A stretch of DNA of 36,306 nt from Bacteroidales bacterium. GTDB taxonomy: Bacteria > Bacteroidota > Bacteroidia > Bacteroidales > UBA932. Of this stretch, positions 14,911-23,298 are shown one piece after another (position 1 is the stretch's first letter; each line of letters begins with the position of its first letter). The notes beneath the pieces were generated by a model. It saw nothing but the letters and a program-made list of their open reading frames with translations, was not told the DNA's origin and ran no database searches. The position numbers were made by a program, and so were the translations under genes. The stretch covers positions 1 through 36,306 of the forward strand of contig JAKSKC010000003.1 of NCBI GenBank assembly GCA_024401945.1, written 5' to 3'.

Positions 14911-16442
14911 TTTTCCTGACTGTTGAACGGCTTTTCGGGCGCTACGAATTCCGGAACAGGTTTAGGAATGAGTTGAAGATCAACGAGATTGCCACCGTAA
15001 TGGAACCCGCTTGCATAGCGCATCGCATGCCACATCATTTCTTCGAAAAGCCTGTCTGCACCGTTCACGCAGTCATTCTGCGCCTTCAGCTCGAAGCCGG
15101 TCAGAATCTCAGCAGCCTTTTCCGGGTCGGACTTATAGACGCGCAGGGCCTCTTCATAAACCTTACGGAAACCTTCTTCCACCTCCGTTTCAACCATATT
15201 CCAGTACTTTTTCACACCCTTGCTGAAAATTTCACGGTTCAGCGCACAGATTGCATTCACACGCTTGAAGGAGGTGTAGGCCGGATTCGGGTCATATTGG
15301 AGATCGGGTGCGACATAACTGTACCGCGGACTTAAGGCTGTGGCATTGACGGCAAGTGGAACAAAAGGCGCATGCGCCGCCTCGCTCACGCAGACCCAGG
15401 CTACGCAGGCCATTTCCCCGGGCCTGTTGTCAAACACCTCGATGATGTGGACTTCCTCCTGGCTCTCGTCCCCGATTACACGGCATTCGGGCTCGGAATA
15501 ATACTGCGTACCCTCATATCTGTCACGGAAAATACGCCTTACAGCGGCCAGATCCACCTTGAAATCGGGCTTGAAGAAAAGAGGATAATATTCCGAATGG
15601 TCATAATCCCCTGAAGTAGACGGGGAGAGCAGCTGATGCCCGCGCCAGGTGCGCTGATGTGAGAAATCATACAGGCGCCCGTCCCCCATATATGTACGGC
15701 GGAGGTTCATCCTGCCGTCCCTGTCCCTTACGGCGAAGCCGTTCCTTTCGGGCAGGCTGAAAAGCTCCCTGGAGCAGATTACATCCCCGGACCGGGGATC
15801 CACCGTATCCAGCATGAACTCGTTTCCGAAAACCGCCACCGCATCATCGGGCATCTTCACCGCGCAATACTGGTGTCCGGAGTATATCTCCATATACCAG
15901 GCCTCATTCCGATCGACTGCCATCACAATGTTGCACTCGGCGTGACCGTACCTGTCAATAAGGGAGGAGAGGAGTTCCACGGCTTCGCGCGCACTCCCGG
16001 CAACAGGACCTATGGCGGCAGTTATTGTCTCCTCAGCAATCCCGTTTGTCACCCAGGGATCCGCCTGACTGGCCTCTTTGCAGAAATACCCGGTCACCGA
16101 TGAAGTGAATGCAACGCCTTTTTCATTTATTGAGAAATCACCGTACGGGCCGGAGTCCGCGCACAGCGGGGTCGGAAGGGTTATGCAACGGAATGTATTC
16201 TCCGGAAATTCCCATACGAAGCCGTTGATGCCGTTGATATAATGTCCGGATTCCCCTTCGACAGCCTCGCTCAGCTTCAGATAAGGCATATTGCCGCCGA
16301 TGGACCAATCACAGCTTCTGGCTATGATGGCGGCCCCGTTTGCAGAACATTTGCGACCGATATAAACGCCCGTGCAGGCAAAACATTCCTGTATTCCGAG
16401 AATGGCACTGAAAATAATGACGATGGGGAGCAATCTTTTCAT
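14907..16442 (-). CDS. C69-family dipeptidase (Ntn hydrolase), exported
   Basis: A 511-residue protein with signal peptide MKRLLPIVIIFSAILGIQECFA followed by Cys23 (CTGVYIGRK). In peptidase family C69 (PepD / dipeptidase A) a Cys exposed at the N-terminus by processing is the nucleophile, and here signal cleavage would produce it. Further family features are IIARSCDWS, FSINEKGVAFTSSVTG, ECNIVMAVDRNEAWYMEIYS and VAVFGNEFMLDT. It probably cleaves dipeptides or short peptides in the periplasm, possibly including D-amino-acid substrates. It is the first gene of a two-gene operon with the FAD oxidoreductase, and a TATATTTG -7 element lies about 21 bases upstream. Confidence 0.88.
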   Translation of the reverse strand: MKRLLPIVIIFSAILGIQECFACTGVYIGRKCSANGAAIIARSCDWSIGGNMPYLKLSEAVEGESGHYINGINGFVWEFPENTFRCITLPTPLCADSGPYGDFSINEKGVAFTSSVTGYFCKEASQADPWVTNGIAEETITAAIGPVAGSAREAVELLSSLIDRYGHAECNIVMAVDRNEAWYMEIYSGHQYCAVKMPDDAVAVFGNEFMLDTVDPRSGDVICSRELFSLPERNGFAVRDRDGRMNLRRTYMGDGRLYDFSHQRTWRGHQLLSPSTSGDYDHSEYYPLFFKPDFKVDLAAVRRIFRDRYEGTQYYSEPECRVIGDESQEEVHIIEVFDNRPGEMACVAWVCVSEAAHAPFVPLAVNATALSPRYSYVAPDLQYDPNPAYTSFKRVNAICALNREIFSKGVKKYWNMVETEVEEGFRKVYEEALRVYKSDPEKAAEILTGFELKAQNDCVNGADRLFEEMMWHAMRYASGFHYGGNLVDLQLIPKPVPEFVAPEKPFNSQEK

Positions 16443-16462
16443 ATCTCACGACTATAACCTGA

Positions 16463-16470
16463 CAAATATA
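16463..16470 (-). promoter_or_regulatory. -7 promoter element of the C69/FAD operon
   Basis: Minus-strand TATATTTG (16470-16463) matches TAnnTTTG exactly and lies 20 bases before the C69 peptidase ATG. A -33 TTTG at the usual spacing is not evident. Confidence 0.5.
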
Positions 16471-16502
16471 CCGTTAAGATAGCTGAAATCCTATCTGTAC
16501 TC

Positions 16503-16537
16503 AAAAAAAGAGGTCGGCCGGATTTTACCGGCCGACC
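16503..16537 (-). terminator. Rho-independent terminator of the SusCD locus
   Basis: On the minus strand a perfect 10-bp stem GGTCGGCCGG/CCGGCCGACC closes a 6-base loop (TAAAAT). CT and seven Ts (16509-16503) follow. It lies 26 bases after the stop of the BACON lipoprotein gene, the last gene of the locus, and marks its 3' boundary. Confidence 0.92.
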
Positions 16538-16563
16538 AATCAAATGATATGGTCCCTTATATT

Positions 16564-18504
16564 TTATTTTGCAAGGATTGCAGGGTCCAATACATAATTC
16601 TCCACGCAACGTCCATTGAGGCTGGCGAATGCGATACCGATCTTTCCGTCTGCATTGTACAGTTTGGCTGAGCAGGCAGGTGAAATACCGTAATCCCAAT
16701 CAGGACTGAAGTATGTTGCAGCATTAATGTCGAATATTGCCACCTCGTGAACGATACCCGTAGTCGTAAGGTTGTTGACGTCGACAAGGCTTACTACAGG
16801 AGTAAGTCCCCATTCAGGGAAGAATGTATCGGCAATTGAAACGAGATAAAGGTTGCTACCAATCTGAATCATATCAATCGTCTGGTATGCATAGTTGCCT
16901 GACTGGTCAGGGTCCGGGTAAAGTACCGGCATAGTGGTACCTTCGGCACTGAATATATATGCCGTATTCTCCTCATAGCATCCTGACATCGCGAAACCTT
17001 CGGCAGCGGTTGTTCCAAGTGCAGTTATTGTAGGGAAATTATTCGGGTATGTATTCCAGGCACCGCATCCCCAGGTTCCGACAAATCCAGTTACCGTTAC
17101 ACTATTGTAATCGCCTACGACGCCGTCCTTGATTTCCCAATAATCTGCATTCATAGCCATTGTAACACCTGCGATTCCTTCAACAGGCGCTACAATAATA
17201 GCATCCTTGGTAACATCACCCCTGACCTTGATTTCTGCCCCGAAAGGACCACCGCACTCAAAGGCGGCCTTGGTGATAAGGTTGGTTTCAGTTCCTGAAG
17301 GGGTTACAGCGTTGAGAATGAAATACCCGTCGAGATATGAGTCGGAGTATGCCGTATGGTTACATACAATGAGGTTGCCTGCGTCATCATTGGTTATCAC
17401 CTTCTGTGTCATACCATTGCCACAGAACCAGTCGATCTTCTTGAATGCACCGTTTTCCGGGGTGATCTCATAGAGATCCTGACCGTTGGATACATAGTGC
17501 TTTCCGTTGTAAACAGCCTCTGAAAGGACAGTTGTTCCCCAAGTGTCAAATTCCATATCATACATACTGAGGGAATACTGTACATATTTGTTTCCTTCCT
17601 GAAGGATATAAACCCTTACAACCATATCCTGAGTCTCACCGGTAGGATTTCCGTCCTCGTCAAGAACAGGAACCTGATATTGTGAAGAAGTGAACTTGAT
17701 GTAAGAAGTACGGTCACCATATTTCTCATTTGCATCAAGGTTAACGGTATAAGTTCCTTCGGACTCGGATACGTGCTGCCAAGGGAATGCGGTCTCATAA
17801 GTTGTAACCTCATATTCAACATTCGTCTTGACCTTGAAGCTTACAACAGAGGCTTCCTTTGCAGCATACAGATATCCATACTCATCAACTCCTTCAATTT
17901 CGAAATAAGGCTTGAGAGCGGCCTGCTTTACGGTAATCTCGAAGCTCTGCTTTGCTCCTGAGATCATTACGATGCCTTCACGCTCCTCCTCGTCGTTGGC
18001 TGCGACCTTGATGGAAACGGTCTTGTCAACAAGTCCCTTGGTCTCCACGAAAGTGAGCCAGTCCACGTTCGTGCTGACCTTTACGTCAACGTTGGTCTTG
18101 ATAGGGATATTGATAACCTGCTCGGTCTCATCAACCTCGATAGGATCCGTCGGGACGATGAGCCCGTCCTTCTGGAGCTGGGTGAACTTGACTGTAGCCG
18201 AAGCCTTGTCTCCCCTGATTGTAAGGGTGGCGGTAACAGGGTCGTTGCTGTCGTTCTGAGGTGCTGTCACCTTGAGGGCGACTGTTCCCTGGCTTCCGGA
18301 AGCCGGAGTAATGCTCCAGGCCTTGTTGTCAAGGGAAGCTGTCCAGTCAACGTTGGTGGTGAATCCCACGGTAACGATGTCGCCTTCTACAGGGACAGTA
18401 ACCTCTGCAGGAGTCGAAAGTGTGATTGAAGGAGTCGGCTGCTCCTTAGGCTGACAGGCGATTGCGAAAATCGCGGCAGCAGCAAAAAACAAATACTTTT
18501 TCAT
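16564..18504 (-). CDS. BACON-repeat surface lipoprotein with propeller-like C-terminal domain
   Basis: A 646-residue lipoprotein (signal MKKYLFFAAAAIFAIAC, Cys17). Residues about 27-112, 113-198 and 199-312 are three BACON-type beta-sandwich modules, each with the TNVDW or TNVEY core and a closing strand such as KFTQLQ or TVKQAA. BACON domains in Bacteroidota PUL proteins are spacers or glycan/mucin-binding modules. Residues from about 313 to the end form a repeat-rich domain that resembles the C-terminal half of the DUF5018-like lipoprotein in this locus: KDAIIVAPVEGIAGVTM against KDAVISLTAEGVDGVTV, and FPEWGLTPVVSL against FPNWGIGPRLYL. It is probably a surface glycan-binding protein. As last gene of the locus it lies 26 bases after the GHL10 gene and before a strong terminator. 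Confidence 0.8.
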   Translation of the reverse strand: MKKYLFFAAAAIFAIACQPKEQPTPSITLSTPAEVTVPVEGDIVTVGFTTNVDWTASLDNKAWSITPASGSQGTVALKVTAPQNDSNDPVTATLTIRGDKASATVKFTQLQKDGLIVPTDPIEVDETEQVINIPIKTNVDVKVSTNVDWLTFVETKGLVDKTVSIKVAANDEEEREGIVMISGAKQSFEITVKQAALKPYFEIEGVDEYGYLYAAKEASVVSFKVKTNVEYEVTTYETAFPWQHVSESEGTYTVNLDANEKYGDRTSYIKFTSSQYQVPVLDEDGNPTGETQDMVVRVYILQEGNKYVQYSLSMYDMEFDTWGTTVLSEAVYNGKHYVSNGQDLYEITPENGAFKKIDWFCGNGMTQKVITNDDAGNLIVCNHTAYSDSYLDGYFILNAVTPSGTETNLITKAAFECGGPFGAEIKVRGDVTKDAIIVAPVEGIAGVTMAMNADYWEIKDGVVGDYNSVTVTGFVGTWGCGAWNTYPNNFPTITALGTTAAEGFAMSGCYEENTAYIFSAEGTTMPVLYPDPDQSGNYAYQTIDMIQIGSNLYLVSIADTFFPEWGLTPVVSLVDVNNLTTTGIVHEVAIFDINAATYFSPDWDYGISPACSAKLYNADGKIGIAFASLNGRCVENYVLDPAILAK

Positions 18505-18530
18505 AAAAATAGAATAGATATAATTGGTTA

Positions 18531-19946
18531 TTATTCAACTGTTTTCAAATATGCGTCGATTCCTGTTTTAAAGGCATTCCAATAATCGTACATCCTGACG
18601 TGACAGAGGTCGAAGGCGAAATATCCGTCTGCGGCGTTGATGCAGGCATCCACGGTCTGGGGAATCACGCTCTGCTGTCCACCCTGCTCGAATCCGCTTG
18701 CATTACCTATGTCAGGGCCTCCGGAACATTCCGTATCCTTGCCTATCTTCTGTTTGGCAAGCTTTGCGAATCCCTGCATTGTCCACTCGCCGCTGCCATA
18801 AACGCTTGTGGTTCCGGCATAGCATCCCAGCATCATGAAGTCGCAGTGGTCGGCAAAACCGGCCTTCGAATAATCATCATCGGCCCAGGAATAGCTCCTC
18901 CTCGCATTATAATCCGGACTCGCCCAGTTCACACCGGAAGTGTAATAGGTGGAGTACCAGGCTCCCACATAGCAGCCGAAGCGCATCTCGGCATTCACGC
19001 TGTGAACCTTGTCCGAGGCCTTTTCCACAAAGTCGTGGATAGTCTTGACCCTGAATGACATCCAGGCCTTCTGGATGGCTTTCATCGAAGAAGGGAGGGA
19101 TGTTGCGCCGGGCTTGAAGATGTCCGAAGGCCAGTTCTGGACGGCGGATCCGTAATATTTCTCGAACTTCTGCCTCGTGACATCGGAGAAATCGCTCAAA
19201 AGGGCATTGTCATCGAAACGGCAGCGGTCCAGGATGATGCCGTCAAGGTCGTAGGAGGCAAGCTCCCCTATCAGGGTGAGCATGAAATTCTGTACGTCCT
19301 CATTGACCGGATTCAGGAAGACGGTACCCTCAACTCCCTCGTAGAAGGTGCTCTGAAGGCCTTCCTTCGCGTTTATCACGGTAGCCCAGCTCTCGGGAAT
19401 CTCACCGCTGAATATAGGACCAACGCTCTCGAGTCCGTATATTCCGCCATAACCTCCGACGAAGGTGTTGATGGCGGCGTTGACCCTGAGTCCGAGCCTG
19501 TGGCCCGAATTAATGAACGCCTGCAGATAATCGAACGATGCCGTTCTCTCGACGAACTTGTACCTGCCGTTCACCCAGGCGGCCAGCTTGACGGCCGGAG
19601 GGCATACGGAGGATTTGAAGAGAACACAGCCTTCGGTCGGTCTCACGTCCACGATCACGTCGGTGAAACCCATTTCCTTCACCTTCTGAAGGTCGGATGT
19701 GATGCGCGAACTGTCGTTGGCGAAATACTGGAAATTGGCTGATGCGTCAATCCAGATATACCTCGGCTTTCCCTTGAACTGCGGTTCAGGTCCCGGAGGC
19801 TCAGGTCCCGGCGGTTCAGGTCCGGGAGGCTCAGGTTGCGGCTGAGGGTCCTCCCAAGGCCAGTCAGGGAGAGGTTGAGGTTTCTGGCAGGCCCCTGCCG
19901 TGACACAGCACAGCAGGGCTGCGAAAATGAGTTTGCTTATCTTCAT
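18531..19946 (-). CDS. GHL10-like lipoprotein on a Pro/Gly/Glu linker, putative surface glycoside hydrolase
   Basis: A 471-residue protein starting at the ATG at 19946, in a TAATG overlap with the preceding stop. A longer start at 19964 adds six residues before the signal peptide and was rejected. The signal ends at TAGAC (Cys20), and residues about 22-57 are a Pro-rich linker containing PGPEP three times. The rest is a glycosyl-hydrolase-like 10 TIM barrel: YIWIDASANF, VKEMGFTDVIVDVRPTEGCV, YDLDGIILDRCRFD with the putative catalytic Asp-Arg pair, and a C-terminal MMLGCYAGTTSV region. It is a diverged paralogue of the 26488-27801 product. The linker suggests display beyond the outer membrane, i.e. 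the endo-acting surface enzyme of the locus. E. coli DigH, which cleaves denuded peptidoglycan strands, is a GHL10 enzyme; the substrate here is unknown. Confidence 0.82.
   Translation of the reverse strand: MKISKLIFAALLCCVTAGACQKPQPLPDWPWEDPQPQPEPPGPEPPGPEPPGPEPQFKGKPRYIWIDASANFQYFANDSSRITSDLQKVKEMGFTDVIVDVRPTEGCVLFKSSVCPPAVKLAAWVNGRYKFVERTASFDYLQAFINSGHRLGLRVNAAINTFVGGYGGIYGLESVGPIFSGEIPESWATVINAKEGLQSTFYEGVEGTVFLNPVNEDVQNFMLTLIGELASYDLDGIILDRCRFDDNALLSDFSDVTRQKFEKYYGSAVQNWPSDIFKPGATSLPSSMKAIQKAWMSFRVKTIHDFVEKASDKVHSVNAEMRFGCYVGAWYSTYYTSGVNWASPDYNARRSYSWADDDYSKAGFADHCDFMMLGCYAGTTSVYGSGEWTMQGFAKLAKQKIGKDTECSGGPDIGNASGFEQGGQQSVIPQTVDACINAADGYFAFDLCHVRMYDYWNAFKTGIDAYLKTVE
19783..19842 (-). repeat. 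Four imperfect 15-bp tandem repeats encoding the PGPEP linker
   Basis: Four consecutive 15-base units of the form GGTTCAGGTCCCGGA (plus strand) run from 19783 to 19842 with a few substitutions. They encode the PGPEP/PQPEP linker of the GHL10-like lipoprotein. Unit length is a multiple of three, so copy-number changes would only lengthen or shorten the linker. Confidence 0.85.
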
Positions 19947-21631
19947 TACTGTCTCTTGATACAATCCACAACATATCCGCCTACTACCTGGGCGTTGTTG
20001 TCATAATAGTAAACATAGAGCTTGTATCCGTCAGCGGACGGGGCGAGGACTACGTCTCCGGAACCTCCGGCATAGTCACCCTTCTGGTACCAGGCTATCT
20101 CCTCGTTGGATATCTCCACAGCTGCGGATGAAGGGTCAGTTATGTTGAAGAGATACAGTCTCGGCCCGATTCCCCAGTTAGGGAAATGGCTGACAACGAA
20201 CAGCGTCATATACCTGGCATTGTTGAATGTCTTGGAATCAAGGCAGTTCGGGTTGAGCGACCAGTCGCCGATCCTTCCTATCACATTGTCAGTGCCGTTG
20301 TTGTAATAATGCAGGAGATACATTTCCCCGTCGGTGTTCTCACCGTAATAGTCATAGAACCATCCGTCGTGCGCAGGGTCAAGCGATGCAGGAACGACAG
20401 TCGCCATATTGACAGGTGCCGAACCCCATCCCGGTGTATATCCGGTCAGGTCGAGCATATCGGTGGAAACCACCTCGCCGTCCTTGACCGTGAGGTATAT
20501 TACCTGGGTGCTGACGGTGACTCCGTCCACACCTTCGGCGGTGAGGCTGATTACCGCATCTTTCTCGATGTTTCCGAACACCTTCATCTTGTGTCCAATA
20601 GGAAGCGCAAGAGGATTCTCGAATGAATGGAACAGCTCAGGTTCGCTCTTCACGGACGAGGTCTTGTAGATATTCACATATTCCCTGTTCTCGCCTCCGA
20701 GAGCCACGTTGGTGATGAGCATATGCTCCATCTCGTCGTTGGTTATCGCTCCGGCCACAGCGCTTCCGAGCTTGATGTTGCCGATCTTGACTCCGGTGAG
20801 TCCGTCCACATAGACAGGGGCGTCGCCGTCACCGGTGCAGATTACGAGATAACCTTCGAGCGAAGCGAGTGAAACGGCTGCAATGCTCTTGTAGTCAGGA
20901 AGAGCAAGTCTGCTTACAGGATCGAAGTTGAAGAGTTTCTCAAGGGAGTTGAGCACGAATCCCTGGTCAATCTTCTCAGGATCGCCGGTCTGAACCGTGT
21001 ATTCGCACTCCGTTCCGTCGTGGGCGATGACAGTGAACTTGACAGGCTTGCTGTAGTCACGCGGTTTTGAAGGGTCAGGGGTGATGGTAGCGTGGGCGGA
21101 TACCGATACGGTGGCCTTCGCGCTGCTTACATCATCCTTCGTAGGCAGGATGACCGTCTTCTTGTCCTTGTCCACGACTCCTGAAACGGTAGGGTTGGAC
21201 AGGGTGAAGGAGAGGATGTCACACTCGGATGACTTCACCCTTTCTCCGGTGATGCAGATCTTCCTGCTCTTCCCGAAAGGATCGGTATAGGTGAACCAGT
21301 TCTCCTCGGTGAGGTCGAGCAGGGTCAGGGCCGGCTCAAGCTTGAAATTAGGCTGGAGCTCCGCCTGCACGCGGACCTTGGTCATGTATGCAAGGGTCTG
21401 ATAGTCGGATGTTACCGGATAGTAGAACGGTACCGGGATGACGAACCTTTCGGCGGTATCGTCCTCTATTGTGAGCTTTGCCATCTCCTGGTCCACGTAA
21501 GGACCGAAGGTGAAGATGGCAGTAAGGCTTGTAAGGCCCTGTCTGTCAGCTGTAGGAAGTACGTACTCAGGCTTGTGGCAGGATGTCACGGCTACAAGTA
21601 CGGTCAATATGGCAAGTGAAATCTTCTTCAT
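19946..21631 (-). CDS. DUF5018-like lipoprotein, putative surface glycan-binding protein
   Basis: A 561-residue lipoprotein (MKKISLAILTVLVAVTSC, Cys18). I chose the ATG at 21631, 2 bases after the susD stop, because GGAGG lies 5 bases upstream; an ATG at 21643 would precede the signal peptide. The N-terminal third has strand-rich modules ending in VIAHDGTECEYTVQTGD, typical of DUF5018 and related PUL binding proteins. Residues from about 220 to the end form a repeat-rich, probably propeller-like domain with similarity to the C-terminal half of the BACON protein two genes downstream. Placed right after susC and susD, it is most likely a cell-surface glycan-binding protein that feeds the SusCD importer. 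The stop overlaps the next start by one base. Confidence 0.78.
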   Translation of the reverse strand: MKKISLAILTVLVAVTSCHKPEYVLPTADRQGLTSLTAIFTFGPYVDQEMAKLTIEDDTAERFVIPVPFYYPVTSDYQTLAYMTKVRVQAELQPNFKLEPALTLLDLTEENWFTYTDPFGKSRKICITGERVKSSECDILSFTLSNPTVSGVVDKDKKTVILPTKDDVSSAKATVSVSAHATITPDPSKPRDYSKPVKFTVIAHDGTECEYTVQTGDPEKIDQGFVLNSLEKLFNFDPVSRLALPDYKSIAAVSLASLEGYLVICTGDGDAPVYVDGLTGVKIGNIKLGSAVAGAITNDEMEHMLITNVALGGENREYVNIYKTSSVKSEPELFHSFENPLALPIGHKMKVFGNIEKDAVISLTAEGVDGVTVSTQVIYLTVKDGEVVSTDMLDLTGYTPGWGSAPVNMATVVPASLDPAHDGWFYDYYGENTDGEMYLLHYYNNGTDNVIGRIGDWSLNPNCLDSKTFNNARYMTLFVVSHFPNWGIGPRLYLFNITDPSSAAVEISNEEIAWYQKGDYAGGSGDVVLAPSADGYKLYVYYYDNNAQVVGGYVVDCIKRQ

Positions 21632-21633
21632 AA

Positions 21634-23283
21634 CTACCTCCATTCTTCATATTGGTTGACCAGAGAGTTTGAATTGAGTTCGCTCTCAGGCATAGGGAAA
21701 CGGTACATCTTGGAAGGGAAGGTTCTGTCCTTCTCGTCGACCGTAACGTACTTGTACATAAATCCGTCTCCGGACTTTTCAATTTTCAGACCATGCTGCT
21801 GATAGTTGGCAAGTCCCACAGGATAATCCTCGGTGGCAAGCTCCCAGCGGCGCAGGTCCCAGTAGCGCAGACCTTCGAACGCAAGTTCAACCTTGCGCTC
21901 CTGGCGGATGGCCTCCCAAAGCATCGTTCCGGTGAGATCGGTGTAAGGGAGTCCGACGCGTGACCTTATCTGACGCAGGATGGCATTGGCTTTCGCCTCG
22001 TCAGGCTTGGATGACTTCACACAGGCCTCGGCCTCGTTGAGCAGGATTTCGGCGTAGCGGAGGAAGGTGAAAGGCTGGCTGCTGGCAGATGTGTTCACAT
22101 CGTAGCTTTCGTCCACGAGCTTGCGCAGATAGTAACCTGTAACGGTCTTTCCCTTAGGCTCCTTGTCTGTCTTCCAGCTGGCCCAACCGTCTATTCCGCC
22201 TACGTACGGCTCAATGGTACGGCCCTTCCACTCGGAACCGTTGTAGAGGATGGTAGCCTGGAAACGTGGTTCCAGTGAAGCGTATGGAGGTTCCATAAGC
22301 GTACCGTTGGCATTGTGCCAGGCTGACCAGTCAGGGAAACCACCGTTCGCATATTCGTAGCTCTCCACAATCTCCTGGGTAGGGACGCCGTAAGCGCCTC
22401 CCTTGCCGTCGATGAGAGTGTAGTCACCGCCAGGGGTGTAATAGAAGTTGAAACTGTGCGAGATGCCCTTTCCAAGGTCGAAGGTGTACTGGATGATGGC
22501 CTCCGTGTTGCCCTGGGCGAGTGGTTTTCCCCAGGCGTCGGCGTAACTTGCCTCCAGAGAGTATCCTTCAATGGCCTCGGCGGCAGCGATGACCTCGTCA
22601 TATCTCTTTGCATAGAGCATCGCACGCGTGATCATTCCAAGGGCCATTCCCCTGTTGATCCTTCCGTTTGCAGCGGAAGCCAGAGGAAGATTGTCAGCTG
22701 CATAATCGAGGTCGGCCTCGATGAAGTCCCAGGCCGCATTCTCTGTGCTGAGCTCCTTGTCCTTGACGATGGCGCTGAGGTCCTCGTCATATATGATGAC
22801 GTCCTTGTAGCGCTTTACAAGCTCGAAATAGAGGTATGCGCGCATGAAGCGGATCTCACCCTCGAGCCTCGCCTTGTCATCCTCTGACATCTGTCCGTAG
22901 GTGTGAAGGTAGCTGAGGGATTCGTTGGTCTGGCGGATAGCCCTGTAAAGCGTTCCCCAGTATCCCATATAGGAATCCACATAGCCTGCCTTGAGCACGG
23001 ACCCGCCGTATGCCATCTCCGAAGGGATGTAGCACAGCGCGTTGTAGTTGTATGAGGTGTACTTCATCTCGTCCGTGAGGGACTCTGTGAGTCCGATGGT
23101 GGTAGGAGATGAGTTCATATCCCAGATATATGTGTACAGATAGTTGATGCTGTACTCGGCATTCTCCGTTGTCTCCCAGATTGTCTTGGCGGAGACGCGG
23201 TCTGTCGGGGTCATATCGAGGAACTTGTTGCAGGATACCAGCGCAAGGGCTGAAACGGCAATGATGATTATATTCTTTTTCAT
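21634..23283 (-). CDS. RagB/SusD-family outer-membrane lipoprotein
   Basis: A 549-residue lipoprotein (MKKNIIIIAVSALALVSC, Cys18). It has the SusD pattern: NKFLDMTPTDRVSAKTIWE at the mature N-terminus, a helical TPR-like core with GEIRFMRAYLYFELVKRYKDV near 140-165, FLRYAEILLNEAEACVKS, and the C-terminal EAIRQERKVELAFEGLRYWD and FPMPESELN. SusD proteins form the lid over the SusC barrel and help capture glycan. It lies 13 bases downstream of susC and is preceded by an AAAGGAGG Shine-Dalgarno-like sequence, unusual in this phylum. Confidence 0.95.
   Translation of the reverse strand: MKKNIIIIAVSALALVSCNKFLDMTPTDRVSAKTIWETTENAEYSINYLYTYIWDMNSSPTTIGLTESLTDEMKYTSYNYNALCYIPSEMAYGGSVLKAGYVDSYMGYWGTLYRAIRQTNESLSYLHTYGQMSEDDKARLEGEIRFMRAYLYFELVKRYKDVIIYDEDLSAIVKDKELSTENAAWDFIEADLDYAADNLPLASAANGRINRGMALGMITRAMLYAKRYDEVIAAAEAIEGYSLEASYADAWGKPLAQGNTEAIIQYTFDLGKGISHSFNFYYTPGGDYTLIDGKGGAYGVPTQEIVESYEYANGGFPDWSAWHNANGTLMEPPYASLEPRFQATILYNGSEWKGRTIEPYVGGIDGWASWKTDKEPKGKTVTGYYLRKLVDESYDVNTSASSQPFTFLRYAEILLNEAEACVKSSKPDEAKANAILRQIRSRVGLPYTDLTGTMLWEAIRQERKVELAFEGLRYWDLRRWELATEDYPVGLANYQQHGLKIEKSGDGFMYKYVTVDEKDRTFPSKMYRFPMPESELNSNSLVNQYEEWR
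21637..21641 (-). promoter_or_regulatory. Shine-Dalgarno-like site of the DUF5018-like gene
   Basis: Minus-strand GGAGG (21641-21637), inside the last codons of susD, lies 5 bases before the ATG at 21631. It supports that start over the one at 21643. Confidence 0.55.
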
Positions 23284-23290
23284 AACTGCT

Positions 23291-23298
23291 CCTCCTTT
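23291..23298 (-). promoter_or_regulatory. Shine-Dalgarno-like site of susD
   Basis: Minus-strand AAAGGAGG (23298-23291) overlaps the susC stop codon and lies 7 bases before the susD ATG. Most other genes here have no such sequence, as expected for Bacteroidota, so this may set the SusD:SusC ratio. Confidence 0.6.
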
